A DNA stretch of 37,738 nucleotides, from NCBI RefSeq assembly GCF_020532625.1, contig NZ_JAJAUY010000053.1:1-37738 (forward strand), written 5' to 3'. The notes under the pieces were generated by a model. It searched no databases. It was not told the DNA's origin and saw nothing but the letters and a program-made list of their open reading frames with translations. The position numbers and the translations under genes were made by a program. This stretch comes from Streptomyces antimicrobicus. Its GTDB lineage: Bacteria > Actinomycetota > Actinomycetes > Streptomycetales > Streptomycetaceae. This document shows positions 15,090 through 22,461 of this stretch, piece after piece; within the stretch, counting starts at the first letter, position 1, and each line of letters begins with the position of its first letter.

Positions 15090-16907
15090 CTACTCGACCG
15101 TGACGGACTTCGCCAGGTTGCGCGGCTTGTCGATGTCCCGGCCCAGGGCCAGCGCCGTGTGGTACGCCAGCAGCTGCAGCGGGATGCCCATCAGGATCGG
15201 GTCCAGCTCGTCCTCGTTCTTCGGGACGACGATGGTGTGGTCCGCCTTCTCCTGCTCACGGTGGGCCACCGCCAGGATCCGGCCGCTGCGCGCCTTGATC
15301 TCCTCCAGCGCCGCGCGGTTCTTCTCAAGCAGGTCGTCGTCGGGGACGATCGCGACGGTCGGCAGCGACGGCTCGATGAGCGCCAGCGGGCCGTGCTTGA
15401 GCTCGGAGGCCGGGTACGCCTCGGCGTGGATGTAGGAGATCTCCTTGAGCTTGAGGGAGGCCTCCAGGGCGACCGGGTAGCCGCGGACCCGGCCGATGAA
15501 CATCATCGACTTGGCGTCGGCGTACTGCGCCGCCAGCTTCTTGATGTCCTCCTCCTGCTCCAGGATCTCCTGGATCTGCGCGGGCAGCTTGCGCAGGCCC
15601 TCGATGATCCGCTTGCCGTCGGTCACCGACAGGTCCCGGATCCGGCCGAGGTGCACGGCGAGCAGCGCGAAGGCGACGACGGTGTTGGTGAAGCACTTGG
15701 TGGACACCACGCACACCTCGGGGCCGGCGTGCACGTAGACGCCGCCGTCGGCCTCGCGGGCGATGGCCGAGCCGACCACGTTGACCACGCCGAGGACGCG
15801 GGCGCCCTTGCGCTTGAGCTCCTGCACCGCGGCCAGCACGTCGTAGGTCTCACCGGACTGCGAGACGGCGATGTAGAGGGTGTCGGGGTCCACGACCGGG
15901 TTGCGGTAGCGGAACTCGGACGCCGGCTCGGCGTCGGCCGGGATGCGCGCCATGCCCTCGATCAGCGAGGCGCCGATCAGACCGGCGTGGTAGGAGGTGC
16001 CGCAGCCGAGGATCTTGACCCGGCGGATGGCGCGGGCCTCGCGCGGGTCCAGGTTCAGGCCGCCCAGGTGGACGGTGTTGAAGCGGTCGTCGATCCGGCC
16101 GCGCAGCACGCGGTCGACCGCGTCGGGCTGCTCGGAGATCTCCTTGTGCATGTAGGTGTCGTGGCCGCCCATGTCGTAGGAGGCGGCCTCCCACTCCACG
16201 GTCTCGGGGGTGGCGTTGGTCGTCGTACCGCTCGTGGTGTACGTGCGGAAGTCGTCGGCCTTGAGGGTGGCCATCTCGCCGTCGTTCAGGGTGACGACCT
16301 GGCGGGTGTGGGCGATGAGGGCGGCCACGTCGGAGGCGACGAGCATCTCCTTCTCGCCGATGCCGAGGATGACGGGGGAGCCGTTGCGGGCGACGACGAT
16401 GCGGTCGGCGAAGTCGGCGTGCATGACGGCGATGCCGTAGGTGCCCTCGATGACCTTGAGCGCCTCGCGGACCTTCTCCTCCAGGCTCTCGGCCTGGGAG
16501 CGGGCGATCAGGTGGGTGATCACCTCGGTGTCGGTCTCGGACGCGAAGACGACGCCCTCGGCCTCCAGCTTGGCGCGCAGCTCGGCGGCGTTGTCGACGA
16601 TGCCGTTGTGGACGACGGCGACCTTGTTCTCGGGGTCCAGGTGCGGGTGCGAGTTGATGTCGCTCGGGGCGCCGTGGGTGGCCCAGCGGGTGTGGGCGAT
16701 GCCGGTGGTGCCCGCGAAGCGCTTGGGGACGCGCGCCTCCAGGTCCCGGACGCGGCCCTTGGCCTTGACCATCTTCAGCGCGCCGGATTTCGGGCTGTTG
16801 ACGACGATGCCCGCGGAGTCGTACCCGCGGTACTCCAGCCGCTGCAGGCCTTCCAGCAGCAGCGGTGCCACATCGCGCCTGCCGATGTAACCGACGATTC
16901 CGCACAT
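15090..16907 (-). CDS. glmS: Glutamine-fructose-6-phosphate transaminase (isomerizing)
   Basis: The 605-aa product makes glucosamine-6-phosphate from fructose-6-P and glutamine, the entry to peptidoglycan amino sugars. The N-terminal class II glutaminase domain starts MCGIVGYIG, with Cys2 becoming the nucleophile. It continues with RLEYRGYDSAG and HTRWATHG. Two SIS isomerase domains follow, with LGCGTSYHAG, VSQSGETYD and the C-terminal KPRNLAKSVTVE. The protein is full length. ATG 16907 has GGAGGGG upstream. Position between hexosaminidase and adpA matches the second glmS copy of S. coelicolor. It is the last gene after a 98-aa reading frame and a DasR-like operator, which suggests control by amino-sugar supply. 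Confidence 0.96.
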   Translation of the reverse strand: MCGIVGYIGRRDVAPLLLEGLQRLEYRGYDSAGIVVNSPKSGALKMVKAKGRVRDLEARVPKRFAGTTGIAHTRWATHGAPSDINSHPHLDPENKVAVVHNGIVDNAAELRAKLEAEGVVFASETDTEVITHLIARSQAESLEEKVREALKVIEGTYGIAVMHADFADRIVVARNGSPVILGIGEKEMLVASDVAALIAHTRQVVTLNDGEMATLKADDFRTYTTSGTTTNATPETVEWEAASYDMGGHDTYMHKEISEQPDAVDRVLRGRIDDRFNTVHLGGLNLDPREARAIRRVKILGCGTSYHAGLIGASLIEGMARIPADAEPASEFRYRNPVVDPDTLYIAVSQSGETYDVLAAVQELKRKGARVLGVVNVVGSAIAREADGGVYVHAGPEVCVVSTKCFTNTVVAFALLAVHLGRIRDLSVTDGKRIIEGLRKLPAQIQEILEQEEDIKKLAAQYADAKSMMFIGRVRGYPVALEASLKLKEISYIHAEAYPASELKHGPLALIEPSLPTVAIVPDDDLLEKNRAALEEIKARSGRILAVAHREQEKADHTIVVPKNEDELDPILMGIPLQLLAYHTALALGRDIDKPRNLAKSVTVE

Positions 16908-16988
16908 AGAGTTGCCCCTCCTGAAGGTCCCTGTCCTGGTGCCCGTGCCGCGCACGCGGCGGCGGGCCGTGCCCGGCCGGCCGCGGCC

Positions 16989-17285
16989 TCAGCCGTAGAC
17001 GATGCGGCGCAGCTGGCGGAGCGAGAGCTCCGGCGGCGCCACGGCGCGGTGCGGCAGCTCGGCCGCGATCCGCTCGAAGATCTCCGTGTTGACCGCCCCG
17101 CCGGACTGCAGCTCGCGGTGGCGGCGGCGGACGAACTCCTCGGTCGTCTCGTCGAAGTACGCCAGCACGTCGAGCACCACCCGGACGGCCTCCCCGCGCT
17201 GGAGCGCGGTGCTGCGCACCAGGTGGTCGACAAGATCGTCATGCGACGGGCGGCGGTCGAGCACCCGTAGATAGTGACGTCTCAC
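16989..17285 (-). CDS. Small hypothetical protein upstream of glmS (98 aa)
   Basis: No family is recognised. The product is basic and predicted all-helical, with VDHLVRSTALQRGEAVRVVLDVLAYFDETTEEF in the middle and SLRQLRRIVYG at the end, and no membrane segment. GTG 17285 lies 15 nt downstream of a hairpin and 44 nt from the DasR-like palindrome. The gene precedes glmS by 81 nt on the same strand, so the two are probably co-transcribed. Functional coupling to amino-sugar metabolism is inferred from context only. Confidence 0.7.
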   Translation of the reverse strand: MRRHYLRVLDRRPSHDDLVDHLVRSTALQRGEAVRVVLDVLAYFDETTEEFVRRRHRELQSGGAVNTEIFERIAAELPHRAVAPPELSLRQLRRIVYG

Positions 17286-17300
17286 GCTCTGGAACGCAAA

Positions 17301-17326
17301 GATCCTGCCCGAAATCGGGCAGGATC
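17301..17326 (-). terminator. Hairpin after the DUF4429 gene, also in the 98-aa gene leader
   Basis: GATCCTGCCCGA (17301-17312) is exactly complementary to 17315-17326. On the minus strand the stem is followed by TTTGCGTT, the closest to a U-tract in this window, so it looks like an intrinsic terminator for the gene ending at 17394. It may also act as an attenuator for the following 98-aa/glmS pair. Confidence 0.75.
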
Positions 17327-17328
17327 CC

Positions 17329-17344
17329 TCTGGTCTGGACCAGA
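17329..17344. promoter_or_regulatory. Candidate DasR operator (dre)
   Basis: TCTGGTCTGGACCAGA has perfect 6-bp arms around CTGG. It matches the core of the known DasR-responsive element ACTGGTCTAGACCACT (TGGTCT-N-GACCA kept, with A to G at the centre). It lies 44 nt upstream of the 98-aa gene and 422 nt upstream of glmS. DasR is the GntR-type repressor of GlcNAc/chitin metabolism that is released by glucosamine-6-phosphate, the product of GlmS. Confidence 0.75.
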
Positions 17345-17393
17345 AAACGCGGAGAAACGCGTCACAGCGGCGCCGTGAGCGGGGTCCCGGGGC

Positions 17394-18287
17394 TCAGAAC
17401 CGCCGCAGCACGGCCTGCTTCGCCGCCGTGAACTCGTCGGCCGTCAAGATCCCCGACTGGTGCAGCTCCCCGAGCTCCCGCAGCCGGCGCAGCAGGGCGT
17501 CGTGGTCCTCGGCGGGGGCGGGGCCGGGCTCGGGGCCCGCCGCGAGCTCGTGCACCGGCGGTGCCTCGGCGGGCGCGGCCGGGGCGGAGGGGTGCGGCAT
17601 GCGGACGAGCACGGCCGCCGCCACCAGCGCCATCAGCGGGTCCTTCTTGAACCCGAAGAGTTCCACGGCGTGCGGGTCGTACTTGGGCTCGGGAGCGGAG
17701 GAGGTGCTGTTGGCCAGGGTGAAGCGGAGGTAGCCGTTCTCCAGCCCCGCCGCCGGGAACCACTCCACCGCCTTCAGGTCCTCCACGCGGAAGCTGCGCG
17801 GGCCGCCCGAGCTCTTGGCCTCCTCCGTCTTCCAGTTCCACGACAGCGAGACCCGGCTGCCGTCGAAGGCCGCCGTGCCGTCCCCGGCGCCCGCCGTGAT
17901 CGGAACCGCCGGGCCGGGCAGCAGGTAGTGCCCGACCGGCCCGGGGTCCACCTGCTCCAGCAGCAGCGCGTTGCGCACCTCGTCCACGAAGTACTCCGCG
18001 ACGCCCGTGCGGTCCGACTCCACCGTCAGCACGTACGGGTCCGAGGACTCCGCTAGCCGCCCCGCCGTCACCTGCAGCAGCGGGTCCGCGCCGTCGCGCA
18101 GCCGCAGCCGCAGCCGGCCCGCCTTACGGCCCGGCTCGTAGCTGATCCCCGCCAGGGCCCGCAACGGGACGGTCACCGCGCCGAGCGTCTGCCGCAGCAG
18201 GCCGACCCCCTTGTCGCGGCCCGGCACGATGTGCACCGCGTCGCCGTCGAAGGTCCAGGTGCCGTCCTTCTGGATGATTTCCGCCAT
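17394..18287 (-). CDS. DUF4429 protein with C-terminal SHOCT domain
   Basis: The 297-aa product contains two similar beta-rich halves (about 1-110 and 130-235). Each has the GTWTFDGDAVHI / GTAAFDGSRVSL opening and YLRF-type strands typical of DUF4429, a PH-like domain of unknown function in actinomycetes. A Pro/Ala-rich linker leads to a short C-terminal SHOCT motif, LRELGELHQSGILTADEFTAAKQAVL (read as two adjoining parts). SHOCT modules are thought to mediate oligomerisation. ATG 18287 begins MAEIIQKDG. It is divergent from the hexosaminidase gene with a 53-nt gap. The biological role is unknown. Confidence 0.88.
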   Translation of the reverse strand: MAEIIQKDGTWTFDGDAVHIVPGRDKGVGLLRQTLGAVTVPLRALAGISYEPGRKAGRLRLRLRDGADPLLQVTAGRLAESSDPYVLTVESDRTGVAEYFVDEVRNALLLEQVDPGPVGHYLLPGPAVPITAGAGDGTAAFDGSRVSLSWNWKTEEAKSSGGPRSFRVEDLKAVEWFPAAGLENGYLRFTLANSTSSAPEPKYDPHAVELFGFKKDPLMALVAAAVLVRMPHPSAPAAPAEAPPVHELAAGPEPGPAPAEDHDALLRRLRELGELHQSGILTADEFTAAKQAVLRRF

Positions 18288-18340
18288 CCAGAGATTCTCG
18301 CAAAGCCTCCCGCAAGGGAGTTGACCTGTATCCGGGTTGT

Positions 18341-19960
18341 ATGAGAGTCCTGCGCACCTGCGCCGCCCTGCTGGCCCTCGCGGCCACCCTCTCCTGCACC
18401 GCCGCCCGCGGCGCCGGGGACGACGGGCGCCCCGGCGACCGGCGCTCCGGCGGCCCGCGCCGGGTCGCCGAGCTCGGACCGTACGAGCGCCTGCTGCCCG
18501 CCCCGGTGAGCGCGCAGAGCGGCGGGCCGGGTTACGCCCTGACCCCCGGCACGGTCGTCCGCACCCCCGCCGGCGACGGCGAGGTGCGCCGCATCGGCGA
18601 GCGGCTGGCCGAGGAGCTGCGCGGTCCGAGCGGCTTCCCGCTGCCGGTCGTCGCCGGCCCCGGGGCCGGCGGCGCAGGCGGCGGCATCGTGCTGCGGCTC
18701 GACCGGGCCGCGGACCCGGCGGTGCTGGGCGAGGAGGGCTACCGGCTGGAATCCGCCCCTCGGGCGGTGACGTTGACGGCCCGTACCCCCGCCGGCCTCT
18801 TCCACGCCGTGCAGACGCTGCGCCAGCTGCTGCCGGTGCCCGGGACCCGGGCCGTGGTCCCGGGCGGGCGGATCACGGACGCGCCGCGGTTCGCGTACCG
18901 CGGGGCGATGCTCGACATCGCCCGCCACTTCTTCACCGTCGAACAGGTGGAGCGGTACGTCGACCAGCTCGCCCAGTACAAGATCAACACACTGCACCTG
19001 CACCTGACCGACGACCAGGGCTGGCGCCTGGACATCCCCTCCTGGCCGCGGCTGGCGGCGTACGGCGGCGCGAGCGAGGTCGGCGGCGGACCGGGCGGGT
19101 CCTGGAGCCGCGAGGACTACCGCCGGCTGGTGGCGTACGCGGCCGAGCGGTACGTCGAGGTGGTCCCGGAGATCGACATGCCCGGCCACACCCACGCCGC
19201 CCTGGCCTCGTACGCCGAGCTGAACTGCGACGGCCGGGCCCCGGCCCGCTACACCGGCACCAAGGTCGGTTTCAGCTCCCTGTGCGTGGCCAAGGAGCGC
19301 ACCTACGCGTTCGTCGACGACGTCCTGCGCGAGGTCGCCGCCCTCACCCCGGGCCGCTACCTGCACATCGGCGGCGACGAGGCGCACGCCACCTCCGCCG
19401 CCGACTACGCGGCGTTCATGGACCGGGCCCAGAAGCTGGTGGCCCGGTACGGCAAGACGGTCGTGGCCTGGCACCAGCTGTCCACGGCCCGCCCGGCCCC
19501 GGGCGCGGTCCTGCAGTACTGGGGCCACGACCGCACCCCGGCGGCGGACAAGACCCGCCTGGCGGAGGCGGCCCGCACGGGCCACCGCCTGATCCTCTCC
19601 CCGGCCGACCACGCCTACCTGGACATGAAGTACGACACGACCACGAAGCCGGGCCTGTCCTGGGCCGGCTACGTCCCGGTGCCCCGGGCGTACTCCTGGG
19701 ACCCGGGCCGCTACCTGCCGGACGTACCGGAATCCGCCGTCCTGGGCATCGAGTCGGCCCTGTGGACGGAAACGGTCGCCACCGTCCCCGACCTGGAGCA
19801 CCTGGCCTTCCCCCGCGCCCTGTCCCTGGCGGAACTCGCCTGGTCCCCCGCCACCGCCCTGGACTGGCCGACCCACCGCCTCCGCCTGGCCGCCCAGGGC
19901 CCGCGCCTGACCGCCCGGGGCATCGCCTTCCACCGGGCACCGGAGGTGCCGTGGGAGTAG
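18341..19960 (+). CDS. Secreted beta-N-acetylhexosaminidase (GH20 lipoprotein)
   Basis: The 539-aa product has a lipoprotein signal, RTCAALLALAATLSC, with Cys19 as the lipidated residue. A GH20b-like alpha/beta domain (about 40-170) is followed by the catalytic TIM barrel: YRGAMLDIARHFFT, HLHLTDDQGWRLDI, PEIDMPGHTHAAL, and HIGGDEAHAT with the catalytic pair Asp346-Glu347. It then has VAWHQL and YWGHD. It should release GlcNAc from chitooligosaccharides outside the membrane by substrate-assisted catalysis. ATG 18341 has no close ribosome site; TTGACC at 18321 is too near for a normal promoter-leader, so the start could be a little downstream. The gene faces the des operon across two large terminators. 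No DasR-like site is seen directly upstream. Confidence 0.94.
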   Translation: MRVLRTCAALLALAATLSCTAARGAGDDGRPGDRRSGGPRRVAELGPYERLLPAPVSAQSGGPGYALTPGTVVRTPAGDGEVRRIGERLAEELRGPSGFPLPVVAGPGAGGAGGGIVLRLDRAADPAVLGEEGYRLESAPRAVTLTARTPAGLFHAVQTLRQLLPVPGTRAVVPGGRITDAPRFAYRGAMLDIARHFFTVEQVERYVDQLAQYKINTLHLHLTDDQGWRLDIPSWPRLAAYGGASEVGGGPGGSWSREDYRRLVAYAAERYVEVVPEIDMPGHTHAALASYAELNCDGRAPARYTGTKVGFSSLCVAKERTYAFVDDVLREVAALTPGRYLHIGGDEAHATSAADYAAFMDRAQKLVARYGKTVVAWHQLSTARPAPGAVLQYWGHDRTPAADKTRLAEAARTGHRLILSPADHAYLDMKYDTTTKPGLSWAGYVPVPRAYSWDPGRYLPDVPESAVLGIESALWTETVATVPDLEHLAFPRALSLAELAWSPATALDWPTHRLRLAAQGPRLTARGIAFHRAPEVPWE

Positions 19961-19983
19961 CGCGCTCCCGGGCGGGAACGACC

Positions 19984-20021
19984 GTGCCCGCGAAGCGGGC
20001 CAGTCCGGGCTTCGCGGGCAC
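19984..20021. terminator. First of two tandem hairpins between hexosaminidase and desD
   Basis: GTGCCCGCGAAGC (19984-19996) is exactly complementary to 20009-20021, giving a 13-bp stem with a 12-nt loop, 24 nt after the hexosaminidase stop. Confidence 0.85.
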
Positions 20022-20026
20022 AGTGC

Positions 20027-20079
20027 GGGGGCGGGCGACGCTTCCGGGGGACCGTACTCCGGAAGGGGCGCCCGCCCCC
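20027..20079. terminator. Second tandem hairpin, at the 3' end of the desABCD operon
   Basis: GGGGGCGGGCG (20027-20037) pairs with CGCCCGCCCCC (20069-20079). An inner stem CTTCCGG (20041-20047) / CCGGAAG (20059-20065) makes a two-part stem. It begins 5 nt after the desD stop and is the natural end of the des transcript. Confidence 0.88.
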
Positions 20080-20083
20080 GGTG

Positions 20084-21865
20084 TCACCGTCGGGCGTAGG
20101 GCGCGACGGGGTTCTGGAGGGTGCCGACCAGTTGGAGGGCCGCCGACGGGTCGGCGAGGTCGACCATCTGCTTGTTGTTGCGCAGCTGGAGGCGGTTCAG
20201 GCAGGACAGCTGGAACTCCGGCGCGAACAGGTCGTAGCGCTCGAAGCGCTCCGCCAGGGCCGGGACCGAGGCCTGGTAGTCGTGGGCGCAGTCGGCGACG
20301 GCCCGCCAGAAGGTCTCCTCGTCGCAGATGCCGTCCGACACCAGGATCGAGCCGAGGAAGCGGAAGAAGCAGTCGAAGACGTCCGTGAAGATCGACAGGA
20401 GCTTCATGTCCTCCGGGATGTCCGCGCGGATGCGCTCCACCGCGGGCGGCAGGACCGCTTCCGGGTCCATGACCACGATCTCCTCGGCGATGTCCTTGAA
20501 GATCGCCCGTTGGACCACGCCGTCCTTGATGACGAGGATCGTGTTCTCGCCGTGCGGCATGTACGCCAGGTCGTAGGCGTAGAAGCAGTGCAGGAGCGGG
20601 AGCAGGTACGCCTTCAGGTACGGGCGCAGCCACTCGGCCGGGGTCAGGCCCGACTCCTCGATCAGGGCGCCGACGAACGAGCGGCCGTCCGCGTCCACGT
20701 GGAGCAGGGAGGCCATCGTGGCCAGGCGCTCGCCCTCCCGCAGGGAGCCGACGGGCGACTCGCGCCACAGCGCCGCCAGCATCTTGCGGTACGGCGAGTA
20801 GCGGTCGGTGGCCCGCTCGTACTGGCGGTGGTGGTAGCCGATGGCCGCCCGCTCGCGGATGATCGAGAAGCCGACCGACCGCAGCACCTCGTCCCCCTCG
20901 ATCAGCTGGTGCAGCCAGTCGTTGATGGCGGGGGTGGCCTCCATGTAGGCGGCCGACAGGCCCCGCATGAAGCCCATGTTGAGGACCGAGATGGCCGTCT
21001 TCACGTAGTGCTTCGTGGGGGTGGTGGTGTTGAAGAAGGTGCGGATCGACTGCTGCGGCAGGTACGCGTCCTCGCCCTCGCCGAGCAGCACCAGGCGGCG
21101 GTTCGCGATCTCCGCGGCGAAGGTGACCGTCGTCTTGTTCCACCACTGCCAGGGGTGCACCGGGAAGAAGTGGTACGCCGCCGGGTCCAGGCCCAGGGCG
21201 CGCAGCTTCGCCGCGAAGCCCTCGACCGCCGCGTCGCCCAGCTCGGCGCGCAGGAAGCTGTCGTGGTCCAGGCCGGCGCCCGCCGTGAAGGTGGAGACGT
21301 CCTTGTGGGCGGCCGCCCACACCAGGTGGACGGGGTTGGCGGCCTCCGGGGCGTACGCGAGGTACTCGTGGACACCGAAGCCGAGCCGGCCGTTGTTGGC
21401 GACGAAGCAGGGGTGGCCCTCGGTCATGCCCGTCTCGACGTCCTGGAAGGAGGACTTGGCGAGCACCGAGGCCGGGACCTGCTCCTTGGTGTACTTGAAC
21501 GCGGAGCCGGCCAGGGTGGAGGAGATCTCCTCCAGGTACACCGGCAGCACCTCGGCGCTCAGGCCCAGGGTGTCCTTGAGCTCGATGTGGAAGTCCAGCG
21601 CGTCCAGGGGCTGCTCGGCGCCGTCCTTGTGCCGGGTGATCGAGGCGGCGTCCACGGCCCAGTGGTCCAGGGCGTGCCGGGCGGCGGCGAAACGGTACTC
21701 CACCGTGCCGTCGTCGCTGCGGACGGCGTACCGGCCGTCTCCGAGCTCCTCGGGGGCCAGCAGCCGCTCGTGCGAGAACTCCGCCAGTGCCTTGCGGACC
21801 AGGGCGCGGTTGGCGCGCGCCCACAGCTCGGGGGTGAGGTGGGTGACGGCGTCGGTCAGGCTCAT
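20084..21865 (-). CDS. desD: Desferrioxamine NIS synthetase DesD
   Basis: The 593-aa product is an IucA/IucC-family NRPS-independent siderophore synthetase. It uses ATP to join, and finally cyclise, N-hydroxy-N-succinyl-cadaverine units to desferrioxamine E or the acylated B form. Family motifs are GHPCFVANNGRLGFG, HPWQWWNKTTVTFA, STRTFFNTTTPTKHYVKTA (here with IRTFF) and MPHGENTILVIKDG, which form the ATP and substrate pockets. The C-terminal FhuF-like region is present. The length is that of characterised DesD. ATG 21865 overlaps the desC stop by 4 nt (ATGA), so translation is coupled. It is the last gene of desABCD, followed by a strong hairpin. Confidence 0.97.
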   Translation of the reverse strand: MSLTDAVTHLTPELWARANRALVRKALAEFSHERLLAPEELGDGRYAVRSDDGTVEYRFAAARHALDHWAVDAASITRHKDGAEQPLDALDFHIELKDTLGLSAEVLPVYLEEISSTLAGSAFKYTKEQVPASVLAKSSFQDVETGMTEGHPCFVANNGRLGFGVHEYLAYAPEAANPVHLVWAAAHKDVSTFTAGAGLDHDSFLRAELGDAAVEGFAAKLRALGLDPAAYHFFPVHPWQWWNKTTVTFAAEIANRRLVLLGEGEDAYLPQQSIRTFFNTTTPTKHYVKTAISVLNMGFMRGLSAAYMEATPAINDWLHQLIEGDEVLRSVGFSIIRERAAIGYHHRQYERATDRYSPYRKMLAALWRESPVGSLREGERLATMASLLHVDADGRSFVGALIEESGLTPAEWLRPYLKAYLLPLLHCFYAYDLAYMPHGENTILVIKDGVVQRAIFKDIAEEIVVMDPEAVLPPAVERIRADIPEDMKLLSIFTDVFDCFFRFLGSILVSDGICDEETFWRAVADCAHDYQASVPALAERFERYDLFAPEFQLSCLNRLQLRNNKQMVDLADPSAALQLVGTLQNPVAPYARR

Positions 21866-22461
21866 GCCGACACCTCCACGCTGCCGGTCGCGAAGATGCC
21901 GGTCGCGGCCTCGAAGCGGTCGCGCGTGCAGAACGAGAGCAGCGCCTTCTTCTCCGGCTTCTGCACCTCGCGCTCCGGGACGAAGCCGACGGCCTCGTTC
22001 AGGGCGTGCACGGCGGTGTTGCGGACGTCCGGCTCGACGACGACACGGCGGGTCGCCGGGTCCTCGAAGAGGCTCGCCATGACGGTGGTGATGACGGCGC
22101 GGGTGAAGCCGGACAGCGGGGTGTCGGTCGGGGCGACCAGGAAGTGCATGCCGACGTCACCGGGCTCGGCGTCGTACAGGCCGACGAGCTCCAGCTCGCT
22201 CGGGTCGTACTTCTCCATCAGGAACGCCGGGCGGCCCTCGTGCAGGCCGATGTACGCCTCGTGGTGCTCGGCCGCCGCGATCTCCATGTAGGCGCGCTCC
22301 ACGTCGGGCAGGGAGGCGTCCTGCATCATCCAGAACGTGGCCTTGGGGTGCGTGACCCAGCCGTGCAGCAGCTCCGCGTCCTCGAACGGGTTCAGCGGGC
22401 GTATCGCGAAGGTGCCGAGAGCGGCGTCCTCGCGGGTGTAGAGGATGTCGGTGGTGCTCAT
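21862..22461 (-). CDS. desC: Desferrioxamine N-acyltransferase DesC (GNAT)
   Basis: The 199-aa product transfers an acyl group (succinyl or acetyl, from CoA) to N-hydroxycadaverine. It has a GNAT fold of the siderophore AlcB/IucB/RhbD type: an early HGWVTHPKATFWMM segment, the CoA-binding region GMHFLVAP...GFTRAVITTVMASLF, and VVVEPDVRNTAVHALNEAVGF near the C-terminus. Size and motifs are normal. ATG 22461 overlaps the desB stop by 4 nt, and its own stop overlaps the desD start by 4 nt, indicating a tightly coupled operon. Confidence 0.95.
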   Translation of the reverse strand: MSTTDILYTREDAALGTFAIRPLNPFEDAELLHGWVTHPKATFWMMQDASLPDVERAYMEIAAAEHHEAYIGLHEGRPAFLMEKYDPSELELVGLYDAEPGDVGMHFLVAPTDTPLSGFTRAVITTVMASLFEDPATRRVVVEPDVRNTAVHALNEAVGFVPEREVQKPEKKALLSFCTRDRFEAATGIFATGSVEVSA

